From Brachycybe producta (taxonomy: Eukaryota > Arthropoda > Diplopoda > Playtdesmida > Andrognathidae), in contig JAUPFP010000060.1 in the NCBI GenBank assembly GCA_036925085.1, forward strand, positions 307,501-371,500: 64,000 nucleotides of DNA. The letters are read 5' to 3'. Shown here piece after piece: positions 44,936 to 53,103 of the stretch. Every line of letters begins with the position of its first letter. The stretch's first letter is position 1. The position numbers and the translations under genes were made by a program. Below the pieces are notes generated by a model. That model was not told where the DNA came from, made no database searches, and saw only the letters and a list, made by a program, of their open reading frames with translations.

Positions 44936-45299
44936 CGGGGACTATCTAGTGTTGCTGGTCATCAACCTGGTAAAGAGATGCTACGCAATTTTGGACGTGG
45001 TTTCGACAGGAGCTGGAATAGTACATCTATCCCAGCTCGCCTCACCATACATCCAGCATCTCCTTGGCTGCAACTTAGAAGAAATGGTTGGGGAATTCGT
45101 GACCCAACCGCTACAAGAAAGTGTGTCTGATCCCGCAGCCGCCCTCGTGAATCTTCTAATGAGTCGGGCCCTACGCCAGGGTCCGCAGCTTCACACCCTT
45201 GCCATTGATGTGTTTCGACGGCAAGAGGTGGCAAGGCTCAGGGGAACTAATTTTAATATCGGTATCGGGTGGCGAAACACACGGATGTGTTCATGGTGA
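44936..45299 (+). pseudogene. Third-ORF terminal domain fused to D integrase
   Basis: A deletion joins the integrase C-terminal region directly to the last 120 codons of the third ORF in one open frame (44508-45299). The domain shows YLVLLVINLVKRCYAILDVV, LASPYIQHLLGCNLEEMVGEF, LVNLLMSRALRQGPQLHTL and IGIGWRNTRMCSW before the stop. The pol tail, the intron and most of the third ORF are missing. Confidence 0.8.
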
Positions 45300-45445
45300 A
45301 TACGTTGGTGGATGTCGGAGTGGCTGGTAGCTTCGATAGATCCACCACCATAGAAATCAGTCTGAAACTGAGTGGGGGTCACAGGAGCAATCCGTGCTGG
45401 CTCGACCTACCTGATCCCGGGGCACATCAGGGAAGTTGAGAGGAT

Positions 45446-46176
45446 TGTGACGACCCAGTTTTGCTCCTTTTTGGAGCAAGACTAAAACTCCTGTGTCATC
45501 TGCTAGGCACCTGTTGTAGGCTGCCAGGCAGATGACAAAATGACCATCAAAGGGTCACTGTCCTCCCCAGGTGGAGCAGCCTGGGGGTGGTATATAATGG
45601 TGGCAGCCATTATTACCTGGGCAGTGAGTGAAACCAGTTGTTGCAATATGCATGTGATTTTGTGCTCTATCAGTTCTCATCAGGTGGCCAAGATGGCCAC
45701 CATTTCATCTTTCTGTTTGGGTGCTTACCACCTCTCCTCCTGGCTGGATTAGCCAGGAGATTCGTCATTCAGTGAGTGTTTTATTCATAATTTATTATTG
45801 AATAAATTATATATCTGTTATTTTCACTCAACCACTGTGTCCGTGTCTGATTATTTATCATAATAACTGGGGAAGTAACCATGGGGAGGGTGGGGGTTTG
45901 CTGGTGGGGTTATGCTGGCACTTCACCGTCCTGTTTCCGCCATGTCTTCCGTCATGTTGGCCAGTGCTTCGCATTGTCATCCACGGTGAGATCCACCGGG
46001 GATTCATCGTGAATTCTCCGTCATCTTTGGCGGCCTTTCGACAGTCGATTTGTGGGGAGATCTCCCAACCGATGCCACCCGTGGCACGCGCTTCGACCCG
46101 TCCCAAGGGAGATCGAGCGGCGGTAAGTTGGATAAAACTTGCCGGGGTGTTGTAATAATCAAGTCGGGTCGTTACA
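45446..46176 (+). repeat. Element D 3' LTR
   Basis: 731 bp, TGTGACGACC to GTCGTTACA. Preceded by a purine-rich GGGAAGTTGAGAGGAT. Hairpins TTGCTCC/GGAGCAA (45461-45479) and CTCCTGGCT/AGCCAGGAG (45737-45759) sit at the positions of hairpins in the LTRs of G and E. TATATAA near 45591 may be the promoter. Confidence 0.85.
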
Positions 46177-46433
46177 CACCATACGTCCAGCACATCCTTG
46201 AATACGACTTAGGAGAAATGGTTGGGGAATATGTTACCCAACCGCTACCAGGGTGCAGGTTTGATTCTGCAGCCATCCTGCTAGACCTCCTGACAAGTCG
46301 GACCCTGTGTACAAGTCTGCAGCTCGCCAACATTGCCACTGATGTATTTCGACGGCAGGAGGAGGCGAGGCTCAGAGGGACTGACTTCGATATCGGAGTC
46401 GGGTGGAGAAACACCTGGATGTGCCTGTGGTGA
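46177..46433 (+). pseudogene. Element C third ORF, last part
   Basis: Continuation of C after D: PYVQHILEYDLGEMVGEYV, ILLDLLTSRTLCTSLQL, IGVGWRNTWMCLW and a stop. Open over its whole length and colinear with the conserved domain of G. Confidence 0.85.
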
Positions 46434-46581
46434 GTACATTGGTGGATGTCGGAGTGGATGGGCACTCCAATAGTTCCACCACTGGCGAAGTTGTCCTGAG
46501 AACCTGAGCAGGGGTCACAGGAGCAATCTTTGCTGGCTCAACTTACCTGATCCTGGGGCAGATCAGGAAAGTTGAGAGGAT

Positions 46582-46955
46582 TGTGATGACCCAGTTTGGC
46601 TCCTTGCTGTAATGAAAAAAAGCAGACTAAATCCTGGTGTCATCAGCTAGGATGCTGTAGTAGGCAGCCTGGAAGATGACATGAACCCCAGGTAGGGCCA
46701 CTCCTCTCCCAGGTGGAGCAGCCTGGGGGTATATAATCACAGCTGCCATTATATTCTGGACAGGGTAGTAGAGACCCTGAAAGTGATAACATCAAGATCA
46801 TCATGGAGGTGGAGGCCAGGTTGGCATGCCACATCATTGTGTTATTGCTTTGTTGTGTGTTATCACTGTGTAAGTGTAAATAAATACATCTTTTATTATA
46901 TTTTAACTACACATTGTAACCACATATTGTAACAACCTGACTGGGCTCCGTTACA
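46582..46955 (+). repeat. Element C 3' LTR, shortened
   Basis: Starts TGTGATGACCCAG and ends GGGCTCCGTTACA. At 374 bp it is about half the length of the D LTR; the region corresponding to R/U5 is mostly absent. TATATAA lies near 46732 and AATAAA near 46880. Its last 28 bp are shared with the LTR of F in opposite orientation. Confidence 0.7.
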
Positions 46956-47651
46956 ATACCCTGGTAAAACTCCTCCGTCTTACCGGATTGAGACTCTGTT
47001 GGGAGCTGAAATCATAGCAATAGCTGCCCTCTTGCACATCGTGTCGGGTGGCACCAACCAACCGAGTCTTCCCTGCCGAGAATCGCTGGACGAATGACCG
47101 ACGAGAATGGCAAAAACTGACGGTGAATCCCCGGAGAGTTTCCCGTGAAACCGGCAAGGCAAAGTACTGTCCGATAAATCGAAACAAGACGGTACAGGGC
47201 GGTGTTGAGTAGGGCGGACTCCTTGGCCAGAAAACCTCACCCTCCCCTGGATACTTCCCCAGAATAATGGATGCGACCTCCAGTGTAGATTAATAAAAGA
47301 ATATATAATTTAATGAACACTTACTTAGTGATTACTTTATACAATAATCTCCTGGGCATCCTGCCCAGCAGAGAAACACAAAAACACCGAAAAGGCAAAC
47401 AAAAAGAATATTATATGGTGGCCATCTTGGCCACCAGCAAACACCAGATCCATTATCCTCACTTCAGGGTTTTACAACACTGTGTCTTATATAATGGCAT
47501 CTTCCATTATATACCCCCTGGCTACTCCACCTGAGAAGGACAGTGACCCTACCTGGGGTTCATGTTGTCCGCCAGGCTGCCTACTATAGCAGCCTAGCAG
47601 ACAACATCAGGAGTCAGTCTAATCCTTCTAATTAAAGAAGGAGCAAAACTG
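46928..47651 (-). repeat. Element F 3' LTR
   Basis: Minus-strand LTR related to that of D; plus-strand left edge TGTAACAACCTGACTGGG. The first few bases of the LTR at the right edge are lost (it starts at CAGTTTTGCTCC). The hairpin TCCTTCT/AGAAGGA (47623-47629, 47636-47642) is at the LTR 5' start. Confidence 0.72.
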
Positions 47652-47668
47652 TCTCCGAGAACCGACGG

Positions 47669-48596
47669 TCAAGGACAGTCGTGTCGCCACGAAACACCCT
47701 CGATAATTCCGGAGATTTTTTTTGCCCATGCAAGGGTAGACTGACCCTTGCCATCAACAGGTTTAGTGGCCGCACCTTGGATGGGTGCCTTGGCAGTTTG
47801 TATTGACCCCTCTAGGCAATACACTGTTGGCCAGTGGGGGTGGAGGCACTCAAAACTGGAATTACTCCACGCCTGACAGGAGGTTCCCTGTAAGTAGAGG
47901 ATTTGAGGCATCAGCTTCCCCCACAGGGGTGGAAACTGAAAGGCCCGGAGCTCGAACTCCCGTCGGCGTGTGGCCTTCTTATCCCTTTGGACAAGGGGTT
48001 TGCACCTCGCCACTTGAGCCTGGTGGTACCGCAAGTGGTCCTCCTGGCTATATTTTCTTTGACTTTCATCTGAAAAAAGGATAATCTGGCCTCTCCACTG
48101 CCTAGAGACGGTCATCACTGAATCTTCTGTGGTGTCCATCCCTGCCTCTGTGTCAATGACAAGGGTGCCTCCCAAGGAGTCATCCCTGCTTTCCTCAGCT
48201 AGGCTGGCCAATTCTAGCTGGCTTTGGTCTGCTGGAGCATCGAGTTTTGCCTTTGAGGCGACCTTCACACTGGTGGCCACCTTTCCGATGGGTGTACTCG
48301 AGCCCACCAGCTCTCCCGCCATAGGAATCACCATGGCTCCAAGATGAATGGTCGCCTTTGGTGACTCCACAGTAGGAGTCGGTGTCAACCATCATCAAAC
48401 GAACCAAAAATAAACTGGAGTCTGAGGGGATACCTGAGCCACCATAACGTCCCCTGCCAACAGTAGACCCAATGGTCCACCGTCAGCCAGGTCCACTATG
48501 GCCTGCCCAATAGAGGCCGGGGAGCACGCAGGAACTGAGGAAAGAGGAAAAATCGCTGATTCCACTGCCGATTCACTTCTTCTCTGCCGTGGCTGC
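47669..48596 (-). pseudogene. Element F third ORF (exon 2), broken
   Basis: Begins at 48596, directly after TTTGTTTCAG, with AATAEKK and a stop. A 239-codon frame at 48388-47669 contains ESRDDSLGGTLVIDTEAGM and SRQWRG, matching SLGASLVIDTEMEVETT and SRQWRSR of G. The conserved C-terminal domain is missing: the reading ends near 47669, where a deletion joins it to the LTR. Confidence 0.72.
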
Positions 48597-49294
48597 CTGA
48601 AACAAATTATAAAACACTGTAAGAAAAAGTTCTACCGATTCTACGTATGCAATTTCCACGAACTTTCACAGTGCAAGACTGCTTTCCAACCGTGCAAGTA
48701 CCATGGAACATGGCCATAACCATCTCCAATGGTATCCGCACGGTCGGAACCAGCCAAAAACATGTTTGGCCCATCCAAACACTGTGCGTCTTGGTTGGTT
48801 ACGATGGGAGGTGATTTTCACGGATTTTCACCGTGCAAAATCCCAATCCAACCGGGCAAACCCCGAGAATCACTGTAAGAACCATTTCTCACAGGAGCCG
48901 AACAGTCGGAACCAGCCAAACTACTGTTTGTACCGTCCAAAACCCATAACACTTGACCAGTTTCAGAGGGGAGTGATTTCCACGAACTTTCACCGTGCAA
49001 AATCACTTTCTGGCTGCTCAAACACTGTGGACCATGGTAACAACCGTCTCCAACAGTGCCTTCACGGCCCAAACCCCATAGAACTCGGTCTTCACCAAGT
49101 TCCACGGTGCTTGGTTGGTCAACCACCGTCATTTGGGTAGCCCCTAATGCGGTAGCATCACCACGACAACCTTCATGGCGATGACTCCACGCATATCACA
49201 TGTACAAGCGGTCAATGACCACTTAACACACCAATTTAGAGTTTAAATAAACTTCCAACAGACAGACAAGAAAGAATCCCCTATAGGCACTTAC
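48597..49294 (-). other. Intron of element F, GT-AG sites kept
   Basis: On the minus strand the donor is GTAAGT (49294-49289) and the acceptor ATAATTTGTTTCAG ends at 48597. Length is 698 bp. It contains repeats of hairpin-rich text similar to G (TTTTGCACGGTGAAA and mirror text), around 48650-49100. Confidence 0.7.
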
Positions 49295-49640
49295 TATTTT
49301 TTTCTGGCATCCAGTGATTGGTGGTCTTTTCCTCTTTTTCTTCGGTTTTGCCGGTGATACACATGAAAATTAACAGCCGGCATCCTCCTTTGTTTATAAG
49401 AATAAACAAGATGGTTCTTAGCCACTAATCTCACCACTAAAACTCCCGTAGCCTCCTCCAAACACTGTTTCTATGGAAATTCTACCGTCATCTCCATTTT
49501 TAGGGGCAGAAACACGGCGTGAATCTCCTGAAAAAAACTCAGTGAAGAGATCACGATTAAAATTTACTTCTGCAGACTTAAGAGGGTTACAGAAGTGTCA
49601 CGGAAGTTTTTTTTTAGACGACACTGATTGCAGTGTCTGA
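49295..49640 (-). pseudogene. Element F pol tail end (exon 1 end)
   Basis: On the minus strand, VSAPKNGDDG at about 49510-49480 corresponds to SAPKKADDG of G and C and is followed by decayed sequence up to the GTAAGT donor. The upstream border near 49640 is not sharp. Confidence 0.55.
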
Positions 49641-49650
49641 CATCAGAGGC

Positions 49651-50102
49651 GCCACTTGTATTGAATTAGCATAGACATAATGCTAATTTAAATTTCAAAC
49701 ATACAGTTAGGTTTGGTAGCCATTATCTGGAGACATAAATTTTTAAAATGTGATTAAAACTGTAATAAATATTAGATTGTTTAATGGAACTGACAAAGAT
49801 TTTTCAGACTTTATACTTTAAATATTTTTAATTATTTAAAAAGGTGTTTTTTTTCTATGCAAAATCTCATAGGAAAAAAAGGTACATATTTGGTATCCAT
49901 TATTTTTTTTTACAAAAGAGATAATAGTAAAATAAAGATTTATTATTTAGATTTATTTGTTTTCTATAAAACAAGTAAATTTCATTACCTAATTGCATAC
50001 ATTTATTTTTATATTGAAGTAAAAGTCGTAATGGGCCAATTTTTCAGAATCTGATTTAGTCAAGGCTTGGTTAGAGAGTTATTTCGTAGCAACGAAATAA
50101 GC
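49651..50102. other. AT-rich single-copy-like DNA
   Basis: No transposon text and no gene. Near its right end the sequence becomes less AT-rich, with ATTTCGTAGCAACGAAAT (50079-50096), a 6-bp inverted repeat, just before an NRF-1-like site. Confidence 0.45.
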
Positions 50103-50112
50103 GCGCATGCGC
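50103..50112. promoter_or_regulatory. NRF-1/Ewg-type palindrome, possible host promoter
   Basis: GCGCATGCGC inside CGCGCATGCGCAG is the classic palindromic NRF-1 (Erect wing in insects) site, common in TATA-less housekeeping promoters. Five bases after it, element G is inserted; the host sequence continues at 62455 with a YY1-like GCCATTTT and a possible first exon. The site is seen directly; its function is inferred. Confidence 0.5.
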
Positions 50113-50117
50113 AGAAG

Positions 50118-50915
50118 TGTGGCAACCTGGTCTGCTCCAATTTTAATTTTGTTGGAGCAGACGAATTTCCCTATGGTGGTCTGCCTGACAGCTACAGTAG
50201 GCTGTTGGGACGGACGCCATTTTGGTGCCAGCAGACCTCTCACCATGAAGTCTATGGGTGAGAGGTCAGAAGTGACCTCTGTCCCCTCCAGGTGGAGTTG
50301 CCTGGAGGTTTCCTGTGGCCTAGTCAACCACAGGATCTGGGCAGTTGGTTGTAGGCTTCAACTGGGACTAGACCTTTGGGTGGAGGTCAGGTAGACCTCC
50401 ACTGGCCAGTGCCTTTTCATCTCTTTTGTTTATTTTGCCTTCTGGCCTTTTGTTTGTATATTTATGGTGGCTTGGCTGGTAGAAGTTTACCAGCCAAGTT
50501 GTGTAAATATTATCACTGCCTTCAATATTCATCTTATGCGTCGTAAGTGTCCATTAAATACACTTTAATCATCACTTGCCGTGTCTGTGTCTATTTCTTT
50601 GGGGAAGTACCGCGGAGGGTGGGTTGTCCGGTTTGGGGATCAACACCACCGTCTTTCCGACTTGTTTCGGCCGGTCTTCGTGTCGGCTCGCGGAAGAACC
50701 GGTGTTCTACCGCGATATTTTCGACGTGGCGGCGTGGTATTTCGTCGTGTCTGTCGGGCGTGGCTCCTGGAGCCGACACAACTCAAGGAGCACCGTGCGG
50801 GAGACGGCTACGGGTACGGTCCCGTCCCCGTGAGGAGCCGGTTGAGCGGTAAGTTTTGCTCCGTTTTTGGGTTGAACTTACTGGGGTTATTGTAACGGTC
50901 CGGCGGGACGTTACA
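50118..50915 (+). repeat. Element G 5' LTR
   Basis: 798 bp, TGTGGCAACC to GGGACGTTACA. Strong inverted repeats: 50130-50140 with 50152-50162 (11 of 11), CCTCCAGG with CCTGGAGG near 50285-50308, and 50471-50481 with 50488-50498 (11 of 11). The last 26 bp are themselves an inverted pair, TGTAACG...CGTTACA. GTATATTTATGG near 50456 may be the TATA region. Confidence 0.9.
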
Positions 50916-50917
50916 AT

Positions 50918-50935
50918 TGGTGGAGGCGCCGGGTA
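50918..50935 (+). other. Element G primer-binding site (probable)
   Basis: TGGTGGAGGCGCCGGGTA starts two bases after the LTR end, the expected position of a tRNA primer site. It is similar to the site of element A. The tRNA was not identified. Confidence 0.6.
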
Positions 50936-50953
50936 CCTGTACCCTGCCTCTCA

Positions 50954-51470
50954 CACGGTGATTTACCGTGTATTCGACCGTTTAGTCGGTCGAATCACCG
51001 TGCGGTGCGAGTACGCCACTGGGCGCGGACTTTGGTCCGTGGGACAGCGGCGGAAACCACCGATTCACCGTTAATTTACCGTCGGTTACCGTGGGGGACG
51101 GACTCTGGTCCGTTGTACCGTGGTTAACGGTAAATTTACCGTCGGTTACCGTATTGGTACCGTCGAATTACCGTGGGGCACGGACTACGGTCCGTGGTAT
51201 CGTGGTTTTCGGTGGTGTACGGTATATTACCGCAAGTACACCGTGGTGTACGGACTTTTGTCCGTTGATCCGCGGTAGAAAGTGGTAAGAGGTCATTTAC
51301 CGAGAAGTACACCGTGGGAAACGGACTTTTGTCCGTTATACCGCGGTAGAAACCGGTAAAGGTTAAACTCTGACCATACTTTACCGTGGGACACGGACTT
51401 TTGTCCGTGATACCGCGGTTTTGCACGGTTCCATCCGCTCGTTACGGTATTTTACGGACTTTTGTCCGTG
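50954..51470 (+). repeat. Structured leader: seven ~70-bp repeats with hairpins
   Basis: Between the primer site and gag, a short hairpin recurs seven times: a stem of the type ACGGAC/GTCCGT with a 4-nt loop. Stems begin at 51026, 51098, 51179, 51250, 51320, 51392 and 51454, giving spacings of 72, 81, 71, 70, 72 and 62. Loops are TTTG, TCTG, TACG, then TTTT four times, always closed by C-G. Between hairpins runs text of the type TTACCGTGG and CCGCGGTAGAAA. A larger hairpin with ATTCGACCG/CGGTCGAAT arms (50972-50995) precedes them. The region is untranslated; packaging, translation control or dimerisation are possible roles. Confidence 0.85.
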
Positions 51471-51706
51471 AGATTACCGTTTTCGACGGTGGAAACCCGA
51501 GATCTGGTGGCGTTGTCCAGATTTTACCGTTCGTTTACGGTGAAAAATTGAGTCAGCCCCAAAAGTACCGACGGGAGGTCGGGAACTTGGAGCAGATGCG
51601 GGGTTGGAGTTACGCGGCCGCGTAGTCGACCGTCCCCTTCGGGGGGCGGAAGGCGGGGACCCTCTGGAAACGGAGGGGCCGTGACATCCTTCCGGGAGAA
51701 TACCCG

Positions 51707-52135
51707 TTGGAAGACAGTGGGTCCGACGGTGATCTCACCGGGGAGGACGAGCAGCCACGTTTCCAAGTTTCCACCGTCGCCCGTCCGGTTGGACGTGGCA
51801 ATCAGCCCCGTAGGGACATGGTGGAAATCCCGGACGAGACTGCACGGGAGGGCCGGGCCTTTTTGGCCGGGCTATCCGAGCAGCAACTCGTTGAGATTGC
51901 TTGCGGGATAGATGTCCTTCGGTTGGAAGGACGACTGTCCCGGTCGTTGGTTGAGCCGAGGGTGGCACCTCAGTTCTCACAGTGTCTGACGTTTCGGGGA
52001 ACCGGAGCAGGCCGCCTCGCAGGATTAGCGCCGCTGCTTGGACGCCCGCTCCAGCGGTTCCAGCGGAGGTTCAGGCGTTCGGGTTCTTTAACCCGGTCCA
52101 CTCTTTTGCTCGTTACGACGGCAGAGAGGACTTGA
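51707..52135 (+). CDS. Element G gag N-terminal module, separate frame
   Basis: An open frame of 142 codons upstream of and overlapping the main gag, with EDSGSDGDLTGEDE at the start and ACGIDVLRLEGRLSRSLVEPR (about 51895-51960), which are conserved in element E (LEDSGSDGDL, YGIDVLRLEGRLSRS). After about 51965 the frame probably stops being meaningful, because gag continues in the frame -1 to it (open from 51955). In E the same two parts are also in frames related by -1. It could be a separate small protein, or gag could begin here and shift. No convincing slippery heptamer was found in the overlap. Confidence 0.55.
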   Translation: MEDSGSDGDLTGEDEQPRFQVSTVARPVGRGNQPRRDMVEIPDETAREGRAFLAGLSEQQLVEIACGIDVLRLEGRLSRSLVEPRVAPQFSQCLTFRGTGAGRLAGLAPLLGRPLQRFQRRFRRSGSLTRSTLLLVTTAERT

Positions 52136-53088
52136 CGCCTTTTCTCCGCAAGTTCGAAGCGAAAGCCCGAGCTCAGCGCTGGACAGACGAGTCCCGATGC
52201 AGTTTCTTTACGTTTCTGCTGGACGGTCCGGCGGAAGAGTTTTACGCCACGTTGGTGGAAACTCTTCCAGACCTGACCTGGACTGAGCTGAAGGACGCTA
52301 TGCGTAGCCGCTTCAGCACAAGCAACCAGGCTCGCCTCTGTTTCGGTGAATTTGAGTCCATGAAACAGGGGGCCACCGAGTCTGTACAGGCATTCTACTG
52401 GCGGTTCATGGAACTGTCCGACCGAGTGTCTCCGGGCGAAGACGAGAGCTGTCGGCTCATTCGCTTCAAACGGAAACTCCAGACGGCCATCACTGATCAG
52501 TTGATCGGTTGCAAGGCCGGTACGGTGGAAGCATATGCCCGAAAGGCACGGCTGGTCGAAGCCGATTTGCTTCTTGTAGGTAAATTACCTACCCGTACAA
52601 GAGGGGTTCCCCAGGACCGGGCTAATGCTCCGTCCTCCGGAACCACGGCTAGCTCTGGGAGCTCTGCCAAGGCTTCGTCTTCGAGCCAAACGGGGGCGAA
52701 GGCTGCTGCACCATCCAAGTCGGACAAAGCAGGAGCCAAGACCGGAGGCAAGAAGAAGAAGCAGGCAGGCTCTGGCGGAGGTCAGCCGGCGGCAACGCCT
52801 CGAAGTGCGGACCGTACGGGAGATGCACTCCGGCGACTAGGTCCTTGTTTCGGGTGTAACCAGATGGGTCACCTGAGGAAGGATTGTCCGAAGGCTGCGG
52901 CCAAAGGGCAAGTTGCCAGAGTGGTGCCTGACGAAAGTCAGAGCCTCCAACCAACTGCTGGCGTTGCGCCAGTTTGGCTGGAGGGTCGTAAGTACCTGGC
53001 CACCGTTCATGATGGCCAGTTCTACTATCGACTCGTGGAGGACGAGGAGAGATCCTCGTTAAACCGCCGCCGGTCGCCACCGAACTGA
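51955..53088 (+). CDS. gag: Element G Gag (capsid and nucleocapsid)
   Basis: Frame open from 51955. The first good ATG is well inside, and GTG 51982 is the first near-cognate start, so the true start is uncertain and may involve the upstream module. The capsid region begins SAAAWTPAPAVPAEVQAFG and includes FLRKFEAKARAQRW, FFTFLLDGPAEEFYATLVE, LTWTELKDAMRSRF and FYWRFMELSDRV, the usual helix pattern of Gypsy Gag. A serine- and lysine-rich linker follows, then one CCHC knuckle, CFGCNQMGHLRKDC (about 52846-52890). A C-terminal piece, APVWLEGRKYLATVHDGQFYY, is conserved in E. It ends TGA at 53086, just after the slippery site. Confidence 0.87.
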   Translation, partial: AEGGTSVLTVSDVSGNRSRPPRRISAAAWTPAPAVPAEVQAFGFFNPVHSFARYDGREDLTPFLRKFEAKARAQRWTDESRCSFFTFLLDGPAEEFYATLVETLPDLTWTELKDAMRSRFSTSNQARLCFGEFESMKQGATESVQAFYWRFMELSDRVSPGEDESCRLIRFKRKLQTAITDQLIGCKAGTVEAYARKARLVEADLLLVGKLPTRTRGVPQDRANAPSSGTTASSGSSAKASSSSQTGAKAAAPSKSDKAGAKTGGKKKKQAGSGGGQPAATPRSADRTGDALRRLGPCFGCNQMGHLRKDCPKAAAKGQVARVVPDESQSLQPTAGVAPVWLEGRKYLATVHDGQFYYRLVEDEERSSLNRRRSPPN

Positions 53089-53103
53089 GTGGTGTGCGAC
53101 CGG
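53058..53103 (+). promoter_or_regulatory. Predicted -1 ribosomal frameshift signal (element G)
   Basis: G TTA AAC (53058-53064) is in gag phase. GTTAAAC is a heptamer known to work in arteriviruses. After five nucleotides a stem of 12 pairs follows: CCGGTCGC (53070-53077) with GCGACCGG (53096-53103) and CACC (53078-53081) with GGTG (53091-53094), with one bulged T and a 9-nt loop. Reading in the -1 frame after the heptamer gives PPPVATELSGVRP, which matches PPPPVATVLSGERP in E. The pol frame is exactly -1 to gag. Confidence 0.8.

Larger units (their letters stand above)
42204..46176 (+). mobile_element. Element D nested in the third ORF of C
   Basis: The left edge is the first 36 bp of an LTR (TGTGACGACCCAG, 42204). 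The right edge is a complete LTR (45446-46176). C reads HLAAP up to 42203 and continues PYVQHIL from 46177, so the insertion site is certain to within a few bases. Flanks CCCC (42200-42203) and CACC (46177-46180) look like a 4-bp target duplication with one later change. D has lost most of its 5' LTR, gag and the N-terminal half of pol. Confidence 0.82.
37550..46955 (+). mobile_element. Element C: plus-strand Gypsy copy, truncated, split by D
   Basis: Starts abruptly in integrase (37550), continues through the pol tail, an intron remnant and the third ORF to 42203, is interrupted by element D (42204-46176), and resumes at 46177 with the rest of the third ORF and a shortened 3' LTR (46582-46955). 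LTR, gag, PR and RT on the 5' side are gone. Related to G but clearly diverged; C, D, F and H form a subgroup with LTRs starting TGTGACGACCC or similar. Confidence 0.8.
46928..49650 (-). mobile_element. Element F: minus-strand Gypsy copy, 3' part only
   Basis: 3' LTR (46928-47651), third ORF (48596 down to 47669), intron (49294-48597) and the last part of the pol tail (to about 49640) on the minus strand. The 5' half is missing, and AT-rich single-copy DNA follows. Tail-to-tail with element C. Confidence 0.78.

Noticed and set aside
48703-49140. 145-codon plus-strand open frame opposite F
   Set aside because: Antisense of the intronic repeats of F; the repetitive open frame follows from the hairpin symmetry.
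50954-51470. CRISPR-like array
   Set aside because: The ~70-bp units are imperfect, hairpin-bearing and contiguous, without unique spacers of constant length, in a eukaryotic retrotransposon leader.
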